DNA of 64,000 nt from Vicinamibacterales bacterium. GTDB lineage: Bacteria; Acidobacteriota; Vicinamibacteria; Vicinamibacterales; UBA2999. The translations under genes were made by a program, and so were the position numbers. The notes under the pieces were generated by a model. That model did not search any database and was not told the origin of the DNA. It saw only the letters and a list, made by a program, of their open reading frames with translations. The stretch is taken from the NCBI GenBank assembly GCA_041659285.1, contig JBAZYO010000008.1, positions 186,001 through 250,000 on the forward strand. Direction: 5' to 3'. Shown piece after piece: positions 43,216-52,551 of this stretch. Every line of letters begins with the position of its first letter. Position 1 is the first letter of the stretch.

Positions 43216-44448
43216 GTGGCACGACAGGAACGCTACGTAGTGGGGCTCGACATCGGCACGACCAAGGTCTGCACCGTGGTCGGCGAGATGCTCGAGGAAG
43301 GCGGCGTCGATGTGATCGGCATCGGCATGGCCGAATCGAAGGGCCTCAAGCGCGGGGTGGTCGTCAACCTGGAGGCTGCGGTTGAGTCGATCAAGAAGTC
43401 GATCGAAGAAGCCGAGCTGATGGCCGGCGTCGAGGTCGGCTCGGTGCACCTGGCGATCAGCGGCCCCCACATCAAGGGCTTCAACAGCCGCGGCGTGGTG
43501 GCGGTGGCCGGCAAGAACCGCGAGGTCACGCGCGACGACGTGCGCCGGGCGATCGACGCGGCCCGCGCGGTATCGCTGCCCGCCGGCCGCGAGATCCTGC
43601 ACGTGCTGCCGCAAGACTTCGTGGTCGACGAGCAGGAAGGCATCGGCGCGCCGGTCGGCCTGACCGGGGCGCGGCTCGAGGTCAACGTCCACATCATCAC
43701 CGGCAGCCAGACCGCGACGCAGAACCTGGTCGCCTGCGTCAACCGCGCCGGCGTCGAGGTGATCGACACTGTGATCGGCCAGCTCGCCGCGTCGGAGACG
43801 GTGCTGACGCCCGACGAGAAGGAGCTGGGCGTGGCGGTGGTGGACATCGGCGGCGGCACCGCCGATCTCGCCATCTTCGAGCGCGGCAGCCTGTGGCACA
43901 CCGCAGTGATCGCGGTGGGCGGCGATCACTTCACCAACGACATCGCGGTGGGTCTGCGCACGCCGATCCCCGATGCCGAGAAGGTCAAGCGGCGGGCGGG
44001 CTGCGCGCTGTCGTCGATGGTCGAGGAAGACGAGACCATCGAGGTGGCCAGCGTCGGCGGCCGGCGGCCGCGCGTGATGGCGCGGCGCATCCTGTCCGAC
44101 ATCCTGCAGCCGCGCGCGGAGGAAATGTTTCACCTGATCTGGGACGAGATCAGCAAGGCCGGCTACGAGAAGTCGCTCAATTCCGGCCTAGTGCTGACCG
44201 GCGGCGGCGCCCAACTCGAGGGCATGTCGGAAATCGCCGAGCAGATCTTCGACCTGCCGATCCGGCGCGGCAGCCCGGCCGGCGTCGGCGGCCTCGCCGA
44301 CCACGTCAGCAACCCGTCGTTTGCCACCGCGGTGGGCCTGGTGCTGTACGCGGCGCGCCATCGCGGGCCGGCGGGCAGCACCAGCGGCGGCGGCGCGCTC
44401 ACCCGCGTGATGGGACGGCTGCGCACGGTGTTCAAGGAATTTTTCTAG
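43216..44448 (+). CDS. ftsA: Cell division protein FtsA
   Basis: 410 residues. Actin-like fold with the FtsA-specific 1C domain: VVGLDIGTTKVCTVVGEM, the GSVHLAISGPHIKGFNSRGVV region of the SHS2 part, VVDIGGGTADLAIF (phosphate 2) and LVLTGGGAQLEGM (adenosine motif). The C-terminus (RVMGRLRTVFKEFF) is the amphipathic membrane-anchoring helix. It tethers FtsZ to the inner membrane. GGGGAGG precedes the GTG start at 43216. Confidence 0.95.
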   Translation: MARQERYVVGLDIGTTKVCTVVGEMLEEGGVDVIGIGMAESKGLKRGVVVNLEAAVESIKKSIEEAELMAGVEVGSVHLAISGPHIKGFNSRGVVAVAGKNREVTRDDVRRAIDAARAVSLPAGREILHVLPQDFVVDEQEGIGAPVGLTGARLEVNVHIITGSQTATQNLVACVNRAGVEVIDTVIGQLAASETVLTPDEKELGVAVVDIGGGTADLAIFERGSLWHTAVIAVGGDHFTNDIAVGLRTPIPDAEKVKRRAGCALSSMVEEDETIEVASVGGRRPRVMARRILSDILQPRAEEMFHLIWDEISKAGYEKSLNSGLVLTGGGAQLEGMSEIAEQIFDLPIRRGSPAGVGGLADHVSNPSFATAVGLVLYAARHRGPAGSTSGGGALTRVMGRLRTVFKEFF

Positions 44449-44452
44449 TTCG

Positions 44453-44477
44453 GGATCCGGGATCCGGGACCCGGGAC
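44453..44477. repeat. Short CCGGGAT tandem repeat between ftsA and ftsZ
   Basis: The start of the 68-base gap contains CGGGATC, CGGGATC, CGGGACC and CGGGAC in series, three and a half 7-8 base units. Downstream in the gap, GGAGGAGG at 44505 is the strong ribosome site of ftsZ. Confidence 0.6.
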
Positions 44478-44516
44478 AGACAGTTCGATTCGAAACGGTT
44501 ACACGGAGGAGGCACG

Positions 44517-45788
44517 ATGGCGGATCAGGATGGCTTCGAGGCGCTGCGGCTCACGCTCGATGAAGAAGCGCGCATGGGTGCGCGAATCAAGGTGATCGGC
44601 GTCGGCGGCGGCGGCAGCAACGCCGTGTCGCGCATGGTGCAGGCGGGCATCTCGGGCGTGGAGTTCATGGTGGCCAACACCGACGCCCAGGCGCTCAAGG
44701 CCAATCCGGCGCCGGTGAAGATCCAGATCGGCGGCAAGCTCACCAAGGGGCTGGGCGCCGGCGCGGATCCGAACGTCGGACGTCAGGCGGCGCTCGAAGA
44801 CACCGACGCCCTGATCCAGGCGCTGTCGGGCGCCGACATGGTGTTCGTGACCACCGGCCTCGGCGGCGGCACCGGCACCGGCGCGGCGCCGGTGATCGCC
44901 AGCCTCGCCACCGAACTGGGCGCGCTCACCATCGCCGTGGTCACCAAGCCCTTCAAGTTCGAGGGCAAGAAGCGCTTCCGGCAAGCCGAGGCCGGCCTCG
45001 ACGCGCTACGCGACGCCGTTGACACCGTGATCACGATCCCGAACGAGCGCCTGCTCGCGGTGATCGATCGCAACACCTCGATGCTCGACGCCTTCGTCAC
45101 CGCCGACGACGTGCTGCGGCAGGCGATCCAGGGCATCTCGGACCTGATCCTGGTGCCGGGCCTCATCAACCTCGATTTCGCCGACGTCAAGACCATCATG
45201 TCGGGCATGGGCGTGGCGATGATGGGCACGGCCATGGCCGAGGGCCCGACGCGCGCCGTCGACGCCGCCAATCGCGCCATCTCGAGCCCGCTGCTCGAAG
45301 ACGCCTCGGTCAAGGGCGCGCGCGGCGTGATCATCAACGTGACCGGCGGTCCCGACATGTCGCTGATGGAAGTCAACGAGGCGCTGACCATCATCCAGGA
45401 ATCGGCACACGAAGACGCCAACATCATCTTCGGCGCGGTGGTCGACAAGGCGCTCACCAACAAGGTGAAGATCACCGTGATCGCCACCGGCTTCGACCAC
45501 GTCAAGACCGACCGCTCGACGCCGGCCAACGCGCCGATGCAGACGCCGGTGGACATGTCGGCCTACTCGTCGCACCTGCGCGTGGACATCCAGCCGCCCA
45601 TCGTTCAGCCGCGCGCGTCGATCGTGCGGAGGCCGGCGCTGGAGCTGCCGATGGCGTCGGCCCGGCCGGTCGCGGTGGGGCAGAACGGCGGCGACATCCC
45701 GCTCGCCGATCCAGCCGGACCGGTCGGCGAGTTCGACCTCAATCTCGACCTTGACGTGCCGGCCTTCCTCCGGCGGAGCGAAGGGTAG
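44517..45788 (+). CDS. ftsZ: Cell division GTPase FtsZ
   Basis: 423 residues from ATG 44517 behind GGAGGAGG. GTPase domain: IKVIGVGGGGSNAVSRM, the tubulin signature GGGTGTGAAPVIA, the FKFEGKKR and the T7 loop NLDFADVKTIM with the catalytic Asp. A disordered linker follows residue about 330. The C-terminus LDVPAFLRRSEG is the conserved peptide that binds FtsA. Last gene of the cluster; no clear terminator follows. Confidence 0.97.
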   Translation: MADQDGFEALRLTLDEEARMGARIKVIGVGGGGSNAVSRMVQAGISGVEFMVANTDAQALKANPAPVKIQIGGKLTKGLGAGADPNVGRQAALEDTDALIQALSGADMVFVTTGLGGGTGTGAAPVIASLATELGALTIAVVTKPFKFEGKKRFRQAEAGLDALRDAVDTVITIPNERLLAVIDRNTSMLDAFVTADDVLRQAIQGISDLILVPGLINLDFADVKTIMSGMGVAMMGTAMAEGPTRAVDAANRAISSPLLEDASVKGARGVIINVTGGPDMSLMEVNEALTIIQESAHEDANIIFGAVVDKALTNKVKITVIATGFDHVKTDRSTPANAPMQTPVDMSAYSSHLRVDIQPPIVQPRASIVRRPALELPMASARPVAVGQNGGDIPLADPAGPVGEFDLNLDLDVPAFLRRSEG

Positions 45789-45867
45789 GCCTGATACAGT
45801 AGATGGATCCAGGGGAGCCGCGAGCGCCGCCGGCGCAGCGACAGCTCGACGACCCCTTGGAATCCAC

Positions 45868-47610
45868 ATGAAGCCCAGGCCACAGCGCGAGATCGCACGG
45901 GAAATCCTTTCCAAAGAAGTTGGCTACGTGTCCAAGCCGCACGCCGGCCGGCTGCGCGTCGCCCTGATCTTCCCCAACTCGTACTTCGTCGGGATGTCGA
46001 ATCTCGGCTTCCAGACCATCTACCGGCTCTTCAACGATCAGCCCGACATCGTGTGCGAGCGCGCGTTCCTGCCGCCGAAGCAGGAACTGGCCGCCCTTCG
46101 CGAGTCCGGCGCGCGCATCGTCACGCTCGAGTCGCAGACCCCGGTGGCGGATTTCGACGTCATCGCCTTCTCGGTGTCGTTCGAGTGGGACTACACCAAC
46201 GTCCTGACCCTGCTCCGCCTCGCCGGCGTGCCGTTGCGCGCCGCCGACCGCGACCATACCCACCCGCTGGTGGTGATCGGCGGCGCGGTGACGTTCGTGA
46301 ACCCGGAGCCGCTCGCGATGTTCGCGGACGTGATCGCGGCGGGCGAGGGCGAAGCGCTGGTGCCCGCGCTGGTGGGCGCGATGAGCACCTCCTCGCGCAG
46401 CGAGCAGTTGAAGCGGCTCGCCCAGGCCCGCGGCTACTACATCCCGTCGTTCTACGACGTCGAGTACGCGGCCGACGGGACCATCGCCCGTTACCTGCCG
46501 CGTGAGGGCACCGGCGCGCCGCCGGTGGTGAAGAAGGCGGCGATCAAGACCACCGACGCGGTCGACCCGCCGAGCACCACCATCTTCACGCCCGACACCG
46601 AGTTCGGCTCGCGCTTCCTCATCGAGGTGGTGCGCGGGTGCGCGAACCTGTGCCGGTTCTGCTGGGCGGGCTACAACTACCTGCCGGTGCGCGCGTTCCC
46701 GACCGACCGCATCCTGGCCCTGGCCCAGGCCGCCCGCGCGCACTCGTCGAAGGCCGGCCTGGTGTCGATTGCACTGTGCGATCACCCCGACATCGAGCAC
46801 ATCCTCCGCAGCCTCCGTGACATGGGCTACTCGATCAGCCCGGCGTCGTTGCGCCTCGACGACCTCACCCCGACCATCGTCTCCCTGCTCAAGGAGAGCG
46901 GCGAGCGGACGCTGACCATCGCGCCCGAAACCGGCTCCGATCGCCTGCGGCGCGTGATCAACAAGACGGTGACCAACGCCGAGATCCTCGCCAGCGCCGA
47001 GCTGATCTTTTCGAGCGGCATCGAAAGTCTCAAGCTCTACTACATGATCGGCCTGCCCACCGAAGACGATGACGACCTGGTCGCCATTCGCGACCTGACG
47101 CTGCAGATCCACGAGATCATGCTGAAGTACGCCCGCCCGCGTGGACGGATCGGCCGCATCGTCGCCAGCGTGAACCCGCTGGTGCCGAAGCCGGGCACCG
47201 CCTTCGAGCGGCTGCCGATGGAGCGCACCGACGTGATCGAGCGCAAGATGAAACGCTTGCGCGCGCTGGTCGCCGACGTCGACAACGTCTACTTCAACAT
47301 CAAGAGCGAGCGCCATTCGTACTACCAGGCGCTGCTGTCACTGGGCGACCGCCGCATTGCCCCGGCGATTGAACTCGCCGAGGCCAACGGCGGCCAGTGG
47401 CGGCGGGCGCTCGCCGATGCCGGCCTCGACGGCGACTTCTACATCTACCGCGACCGATCGAACGACACGGTGCTGCCGTGGAGCATCATCGACGGCGGCA
47501 TGAAAGACACGTTCTTCCGCGCCGAGTTCGACAAGTCCACTCGCGCCGAGTGGACCCTGCCGCCCAAGCGCGCCAAGGAGAACGTGCGCCTGCTGCCGGT
47601 GCTGAGCTAA
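45868..47610 (+). CDS. Radical SAM protein with N-terminal B12-binding-like domain
   Basis: 580 residues from ATG 45868. The N-terminal half (about 30-200) resembles the B12-binding-like region of TIGR03960-type proteins: ALIFPNSYFVGMSNLGFQ, VTLESQTPVADFDVIAFS, and GGAVTFVNPEPLA. The radical SAM cluster motif is CANLCRFC (CxxxCxxC) with a following WAG, and SAM-binding GLVSIALCDHPD, APETGSDR. No known substrate; homologues often modify RNA or small molecules. It is 79 bases after ftsZ and converges with the SpoVG-like gene, with a palindromic repeat directly after its stop. Confidence 0.85.
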   Translation: MKPRPQREIAREILSKEVGYVSKPHAGRLRVALIFPNSYFVGMSNLGFQTIYRLFNDQPDIVCERAFLPPKQELAALRESGARIVTLESQTPVADFDVIAFSVSFEWDYTNVLTLLRLAGVPLRAADRDHTHPLVVIGGAVTFVNPEPLAMFADVIAAGEGEALVPALVGAMSTSSRSEQLKRLAQARGYYIPSFYDVEYAADGTIARYLPREGTGAPPVVKKAAIKTTDAVDPPSTTIFTPDTEFGSRFLIEVVRGCANLCRFCWAGYNYLPVRAFPTDRILALAQAARAHSSKAGLVSIALCDHPDIEHILRSLRDMGYSISPASLRLDDLTPTIVSLLKESGERTLTIAPETGSDRLRRVINKTVTNAEILASAELIFSSGIESLKLYYMIGLPTEDDDDLVAIRDLTLQIHEIMLKYARPRGRIGRIVASVNPLVPKPGTAFERLPMERTDVIERKMKRLRALVADVDNVYFNIKSERHSYYQALLSLGDRRIAPAIELAEANGGQWRRALADAGLDGDFYIYRDRSNDTVLPWSIIDGGMKDTFFRAEFDKSTRAEWTLPPKRAKENVRLLPVLS

Positions 47611-47612
47611 TG

Positions 47613-47630
47613 GTCCGGCTCAAGCCGGAC
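47613..47630. repeat. Palindromic repeat after the radical SAM gene
   Basis: Core GTCCGGC-TCAA-GCCGGAC, followed by GCTACATTCG. It lies two bases after the radical SAM stop and 40 bases before the convergent SpoVG-like gene's stop, where it may also act as a transcript-end hairpin. Confidence 0.85.
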
Positions 47631-47670
47631 GCTACATTCGACACGACAGCAGACGCCGCCGCCCCGCCAG

Positions 47671-47973
47671 TCAGCTCGCCACCGCGGCCTGGGCTTCGTA
47701 TTCCGAATACGCCTGCAGCACCAGCTCCCGCACCTTTTCCTGCGAGTTCGGATCGTTCACCGGTCGCAGCAGCGCGAAGCTGCGCCGCTCGCCGTTCACA
47801 GAGTAGGTCCGGGCGGGGAAGGTGACGTTCCGTCCCACGCCGGTCCGGCGCTCCCACACGGCAAACCCGAGGAGCCTGAGCCCCTGCAGTTCGCCATCGG
47901 TGAAATGCACTTCGGCGTCGGCCAGCTTCCCCGACGGCGCGCCCTTGTCGTTCGGCATGATCTTGACCACCAT
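47671..47973 (-). CDS. Small SpoVG-like protein
   Basis: 100 residues, no signal or membrane segment. The arrangement GKLADAEVHF...LLGFAVWERRTGVGRN, then VTFPARTYSVNGERRSFAL, then LRPVN...KVRELVLQAY parallels SpoVG (a beta-rich domain with VAMPS..., HPIN and a C-terminal helix), although identity is low. SpoVG is an RNA/DNA-binding regulator of septation and other processes in Firmicutes and spirochaetes. A role here is speculative, but location just after the ftsZ region is notable. It runs opposite to its neighbours. Confidence 0.6.
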   Translation of the reverse strand: MVVKIMPNDKGAPSGKLADAEVHFTDGELQGLRLLGFAVWERRTGVGRNVTFPARTYSVNGERRSFALLRPVNDPNSQEKVRELVLQAYSEYEAQAAVAS

Positions 47974-48141
47974 GGTTCACTCCAGTCCACGAGTCCGCTG
48001 CCGGACCCGTCCGTTGCGTTTGTTCACAGCCGGTGAGATATCAAGGGCGATGCCACCGCGAAACCGCCGGAATCAGGCGCAATCCTCGTGGGCGATTTCC
48101 CCGGATGACAACCGCAGTTGCGCCGTCGCCTGGGCGATTCG

Positions 48142-48927
48142 ATGAACCTGCCGGTTCCCGATCCCGCATTTCGTTGGACCGCAGAGCCTTGGGGGCCCGC
48201 GCTGCGATGCGCGCCGCTCGAGGCGATCGCGCAACACGCGTTTACGTCACGGCAACTGCAGTTACCGGCCGATGACCGGTGGGCGGCGGCCGCGGCATCC
48301 GTCGGCGGGTGGCGGGAACAGGTGAGGCGCGTGAAGCAGGTCCACGGCAGCGTGGTTCGGGTGCTGCAGCGTGGCGACATGCGAGACGCCGGGCCAGGGG
48401 CCCGGCCCGACGGCGATGCCATCGTCTCGAATGAGGCCGGCCTGGTGCTGGCCGTGATGGTCGCCGACTGCGTTCCCATTCTGGTGGCGGACCGCAGTTC
48501 GGGTGCCGCGGGCGCCATTCATGCGGGCTGGCGCGGCACCTGCGCACGCGTAGGGCCGGCCGCCGTTGAAGCCATGCGCCTGCGTTTCGGCACGGAGCCA
48601 TCCGACCTCGTCGCGGCGATTGGCCCGAGCATTGGACCTGACGACTACGCAGTGGGGGAGGCGTTGATTGAGTCGTTCCAGAAGGCCGGGCACGCCGCCG
48701 GCGATCTCGCCAGGTGGTTCATCCGCCGCGACTCACAGTTGCGTCTCGACCTCTGGTCCGCTAATCGCGATCAGTTGATCGACGCCGGCCTGCAGCCCGA
48801 ACAGATCTTCACGTGCGGACTCAGCACGCTGGCCCACACCGACGTGTTCGATTCGTTTCGATCGGAAGGCGAACGGGCCGGGCGCATGGCTGCCCTCGTC
48901 GTCGTGCCCAAGCAGGCAATCGGCTGA
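48142..48927 (+). CDS. pgeF: Laccase-domain protein PgeF (purine nucleoside phosphorylase / polyphenol oxidase family)
   Basis: 261 residues from ATG 48142. Conserved blocks: KQVHGSVV, DAIVSNEAGLVLAVMVADCVPIL (Cys), HAGWRGTCARV (His ligand), AIGPSIGPDDYAVG, and FDSFRSEGERAGRMAALV. Family members are cytosolic zinc enzymes with purine nucleoside phosphorylase/adenosine deaminase activity or, in E. coli, correct peptidoglycan precursor errors; in Firmicutes the gene (ylmD) lies just downstream of ftsZ, as here at about 2 kb. The 168-base gap before it holds nothing recognisable. Confidence 0.92.
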   Translation: MNLPVPDPAFRWTAEPWGPALRCAPLEAIAQHAFTSRQLQLPADDRWAAAAASVGGWREQVRRVKQVHGSVVRVLQRGDMRDAGPGARPDGDAIVSNEAGLVLAVMVADCVPILVADRSSGAAGAIHAGWRGTCARVGPAAVEAMRLRFGTEPSDLVAAIGPSIGPDDYAVGEALIESFQKAGHAAGDLARWFIRRDSQLRLDLWSANRDQLIDAGLQPEQIFTCGLSTLAHTDVFDSFRSEGERAGRMAALVVVPKQAIG

Positions 48928-48962
48928 CGGCCGGCGTGGCCATCGGCGCCGGCCCGCGCGCG

Positions 48963-50261
48963 TCAGGCGTTGCGCTTCAGGAAATCAACGAGGAGCGTGC
49001 TCAAGGCGTCCGCCTGCTCCTGCTGCACCCAGTGCCCGGCGCCGTCCACCAGGAGCGTGCCCTGGTACTTCGTCGTCAGGTTCCTTTCGAGGCGCTGGAT
49101 CGCGCCCGGGTTCTGATGGACGCCCCAGTCCTGCTTGCCGCCCATGAACGTGGCTGGCACGTCGATCGTCCGTCCGGCAAATAGCTGCAGGTCGTCGGCG
49201 CCGGGGCTTCCCCGGTAACCATTCAAGCCGCCCTGGAAGCCGGTGCGCCCATATTCCTCGACGTAGACGCGCAACTCTGATTCCGGCAACCACCGGTTCG
49301 CGGCAATCTCGGCCGCCGACGGCATGTCGGACGCCACCTGTTCCGACATGCCCTTGCTCAGATCCATCACGTAGTAGCGGGGCAGCTTGGCCCACTCCGC
49401 GGCCGTGCGTGCGGCGAGCGGGTGCGGGTCGTTCTGCTTCCAGTCCGCGCTTTTCACGTGGTAGTAGGCGCGCAGGAATGCCTGGAGGCCCTGCGTTGGA
49501 TGCCAGCTGTTCTCGTTGGCCTCGCGTGTCTGGTAGTAACGCTGATAGTGCTTGCGTGGAGGCGTGAGCTTCGCCAGTTCCTCGTAGATCGCGTCGGGCG
49601 CCGCTGGCGCCGGCGCACGGGACACATTCGCCGTGTTGAATGGCAGCGTGGGCGCGCCGCCGAATGGCGCGCTCATCATGGCGACGGAGCGGAAGACGTC
49701 CGGCCGCGCCAGCGCGCACCAGCCGGCGAGCGGCGACCCCTGATCGTGCCCAATGACGGCCGCCACGGAGCGGTAGCCCATGGCCGACACCAGCGCCAGC
49801 ATGTCCTTGATCTTGTTGACCGTGCCGAATGGCCGAAGATCGTCCGTGTAGTTGACCGGCGCCGGCGACGTGCGGCCGTAGCCGCGCACATCCGGCGCGA
49901 ACACGTGATAGCCGGAGGCCGCGAGCGGTCCCATCACCTTGCGCCAGCTGTAGGCGAGCTCAGGGTAGCCGTGCACGAGCAGCAGCGCGGGCCGGCCCGG
50001 CGTCTCGTAGCCGGCCTCGAGCACGTGCACGCGGAGCCCATTGACGCCGTCAACGAAGCGGGAGCGGACACCGGGTGGCAGCACCGCTGCGTTCAGCGGC
50101 CCGATGTCGCTGTTCGGGGCCTGCCTGGTCAGGGCCGCCTCCACGCGCGCGCCGAACGCCAGCGGGGCCACGGACGCGAGCAGTCCCTGCAGGACGCTCC
50201 GGCGAGTGGGTGGGAGACCGGGCCGTGATCGGTTCGCGAGGTCGTCCTGATCGTGCTGCAT
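48963..50261 (-). CDS. Tat-exported epoxide-hydrolase-like alpha/beta hydrolase
   Basis: 432 residues from ATG 50261. A twin-arginine signal (RRSVLQGLLASVAPLAFGA, about residues 20-38) indicates folded export. The catalytic fold shows VHGYPELAYSWR (oxyanion), then GHDQGSPLA with the Asp nucleophile typical of epoxide hydrolases/haloalkane dehalogenases (GHDxG) and a C-terminal DGAGHWVQQE (His). The lid region contains RYYQTREANENSW. Substrate unknown; an extracytoplasmic epoxide or ester hydrolase is the best guess. It overlaps no neighbour and is on the opposite strand to pgeF. Confidence 0.87.
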   Translation of the reverse strand: MQHDQDDLANRSRPGLPPTRRSVLQGLLASVAPLAFGARVEAALTRQAPNSDIGPLNAAVLPPGVRSRFVDGVNGLRVHVLEAGYETPGRPALLLVHGYPELAYSWRKVMGPLAASGYHVFAPDVRGYGRTSPAPVNYTDDLRPFGTVNKIKDMLALVSAMGYRSVAAVIGHDQGSPLAGWCALARPDVFRSVAMMSAPFGGAPTLPFNTANVSRAPAPAAPDAIYEELAKLTPPRKHYQRYYQTREANENSWHPTQGLQAFLRAYYHVKSADWKQNDPHPLAARTAAEWAKLPRYYVMDLSKGMSEQVASDMPSAAEIAANRWLPESELRVYVEEYGRTGFQGGLNGYRGSPGADDLQLFAGRTIDVPATFMGGKQDWGVHQNPGAIQRLERNLTTKYQGTLLVDGAGHWVQQEQADALSTLLVDFLKRNA

Positions 50262-50352
50262 GGGCCGCAACGTTACCAGAACGGGCCACGCTTTCAAGCG
50301 CATCGCGCCTGCTTCATGCCATTCGGATGTAATCTAGGCCGAGGACGCTCCC

Positions 50353-50811
50353 ATGTCGCGCGCCACCGACGCCAAGTCGATTCTCAACAAATATGCACTC
50401 GCCTCCGGCGGCGCTGGCCTGATCACGGCGCCGTTCCTGGGCATGGCCGCGCTGACGGGCCTGCATTTCGCCCTCATCAAGGAACTGTCGGCGCTCTACG
50501 GCGTGGAATTCTCGAAGGAGAGTTCGCGCGGCATCCTGCTCGCCCTCGGCGCGGCGTTTCTCCCCGGATGGATGGGATACGGCCTGCAGCGGACGATTCT
50601 CCAGAGGTTGCCGGCCATGACCTCGCTGGTCGGCTGGGTCGCGATGGCGGGGTTTTCAGCCGCGGTGACCTACGGCCTCGGCAAGACCCTGATCGAACAT
50701 TTCGAATCCGGCGGAACGCTGGCGGACTTCGACGTCAAGCGCTTGCACGACGCGGTGCGCCACGCCTTCGGAACCACCCATCCGTCCACCCCGAAGAGCC
50801 TGGCCTCGTAG
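50353..50811 (+). CDS. DUF697-family membrane protein
   Basis: 152 residues, mostly hydrophobic with about four membrane segments. The segment LITAPFLGMAALTGLHFALIKELSALYGVEFSKESSRGILLAL, then GKTLIEHFESGGTLADFD, is characteristic of DUF697 (YcjF-like). In other genomes this domain often accompanies a GTPase, which is absent here. Function is unknown. The gene faces the PQQ-type propeller gene (convergent), separated by 13 bases. Confidence 0.8.
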   Translation: MSRATDAKSILNKYALASGGAGLITAPFLGMAALTGLHFALIKELSALYGVEFSKESSRGILLALGAAFLPGWMGYGLQRTILQRLPAMTSLVGWVAMAGFSAAVTYGLGKTLIEHFESGGTLADFDVKRLHDAVRHAFGTTHPSTPKSLAS

Positions 50812-50824
50812 GCGCGTTCGGGTT

Positions 50825-52531
50825 TCAGCGCTTCCCGATGGCAAACAGCGTGGACATGGCGCGGATGTACATCACGCCTTCCGACAGTGCCGGCGTCGCC
50901 ATCAGCGACTCGCCCATCGAGTTGGTGCCAATCAGCTTGAAGGCCGGTCCCGCTTCCACCAGCAGCATCTCCCCGTCCTCGTTCGAGAGGTAGATCTTCC
51001 CATCCGCCGCGACCGGTGACGCGCTGTAGCCGCTGCCGACGAGCGGCAGCCGCTGGCGGTAGATCTCCTTGCCGGTCACCGGATCGTAGGTGTCGAACAC
51101 GCCGTTGTTGGCGAGCACATAGAGGATGCCGCGATAGGCGAGCGGTGTCGGCATGTACGAGCCGCGGCCGGTCTTGCTCCATGCCACCTGGGCACTGTGG
51201 TCCTCGCCCTTCGGCAGGGTGAGGTCGCCGCGGGCGCCCGGCTTCACCGCGAACACGGGACGTTCCGGCGCGCGGCCACTGGCCACGATGTGCAGGCCGT
51301 CGCTGAAGATCGGTGTCGGCGCCGTGATCTTCGAGCTGCCACCGAGCTTCCAGAGTTCGCGGCCGGTCGTCGGGTCGTAACCGCGCACGAAGTTCGAGGC
51401 GTTGGTCACCAGTTCCGGACCGGCCGGCGTCGTCACCACGGTGGGCGTTCCCCACGACGGCAGCTCGTCGCGTTCCGTCTTCCACACCGTCTCGCCGGTC
51501 TCGGCGTTGAGTGCCAGCACGAACGAGTCCGCCTGCGTGTCGCACTGGATGATCACGAGGCCGTTCCAGATGATGGGCGAACTCGCCGGCCCCCACTCGT
51601 AGCTGGGAATGTCGTAGGCGCCCATGTTGACGCGGCCGATGTCCACCTTCCACCGCAGGTTCCCGGCCAGGTCGTAGGCATACACGCCTTGCGAACCAAA
51701 CCACGCGACGACGATGCGGCCATCCGTGGCGGGCGAGGCGCTGGCATAGGTGGACTTTATGTGGCGCACGTTCAGAGGCTCGCCCTGAGCGGCCGTCCGT
51801 TCCCAGCGGATCTTGCCGGTCTTCTTGTCGACCGCGTAGAGCATCCACCGCTGCGGCGACCGATCCTCGGAGGCGTCGCCGTCACCGTAGAGGCCGGGCT
51901 TGAACGTCGCGTCCTTGCGGCTGCTGACGGCGCTGGTGACGAACACGAGATCGCCCCAGACGACAGGACTCGAGTGCGCGAGGCCGGGGATGGGCGCGCG
52001 CCACAACACGCCGTCCCCGGTGGCCGGGTTCCAGCGATCGGGCAGGTGCTGGCCCTCGGCAATGCCCGAGGCGACCGGCCCGCGGAACGACGGCCAGCTG
52101 CCGGTCGCTGGTGCCGGGCTGGGCAGGCGCGTCGCCGATCCCGCGGTCCGCACGATGCGGCGCTCGGCCTTTGGTGCCACCGTGCCGGGTGGCATCCAGA
52201 CGTTGCGGTCAAGAATCATCCGGCGAGGCACGCAGTCGTCGGCGACAACGGCGAGGGTGAGGTTGGCGCCGTTCAACGCAAAGGTGTAGCGGCCGGGGCC
52301 CGTGCAGCCGTCGGGGCCGGCGGCCATCTGCAACGTGACCTCGTTCCCTGATGCGGTCCAGGTCCCGCCCATCGACGGCCAACCCGCGCCCGACAGGACA
52401 AAGGTGCCCGACGCATCGAACTGGAGCGTGAAATCTCTGAGGGCCAATGGACCGCCCGGCAGCGCGCGTTGTGCGGCCGGAGAAACGCCCAGGACGAGGA
52501 GGAGGGTAGTGACTGCCAGGAGGCGTGGCAC
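50825..52531 (-). CDS. Secreted PQQ-type beta-propeller protein
   Basis: 568 residues from GTG 52531. Signal peptide (about 1-20, LLAVTTLLLVLGVSPAAQ). The body has several pyrrolo-quinoline quinone-like repeats: W-rich strands such as GDGVLWRAPIPGLAHSSPVVWGD, AVDKKTGKIRWERT, ALNAETGETVWKT, DPTTGRELWKLGG, YDPVTGKEIYRQ (the repeating A-x-x-x-x-G-x-x-x-W pattern). No dehydrogenase cofactor ligands are obvious, so it is likely a structural or ligand-binding propeller rather than a PQQ enzyme. It is separated from the TonB receptor by a strong terminator. Confidence 0.87.
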   Translation of the reverse strand: MPRLLAVTTLLLVLGVSPAAQRALPGGPLALRDFTLQFDASGTFVLSGAGWPSMGGTWTASGNEVTLQMAAGPDGCTGPGRYTFALNGANLTLAVVADDCVPRRMILDRNVWMPPGTVAPKAERRIVRTAGSATRLPSPAPATGSWPSFRGPVASGIAEGQHLPDRWNPATGDGVLWRAPIPGLAHSSPVVWGDLVFVTSAVSSRKDATFKPGLYGDGDASEDRSPQRWMLYAVDKKTGKIRWERTAAQGEPLNVRHIKSTYASASPATDGRIVVAWFGSQGVYAYDLAGNLRWKVDIGRVNMGAYDIPSYEWGPASSPIIWNGLVIIQCDTQADSFVLALNAETGETVWKTERDELPSWGTPTVVTTPAGPELVTNASNFVRGYDPTTGRELWKLGGSSKITAPTPIFSDGLHIVASGRAPERPVFAVKPGARGDLTLPKGEDHSAQVAWSKTGRGSYMPTPLAYRGILYVLANNGVFDTYDPVTGKEIYRQRLPLVGSGYSASPVAADGKIYLSNEDGEMLLVEAGPAFKLIGTNSMGESLMATPALSEGVMYIRAMSTLFAIGKR

Positions 52532-52551
52532 GGCGCCATCCTAGCACCGCG

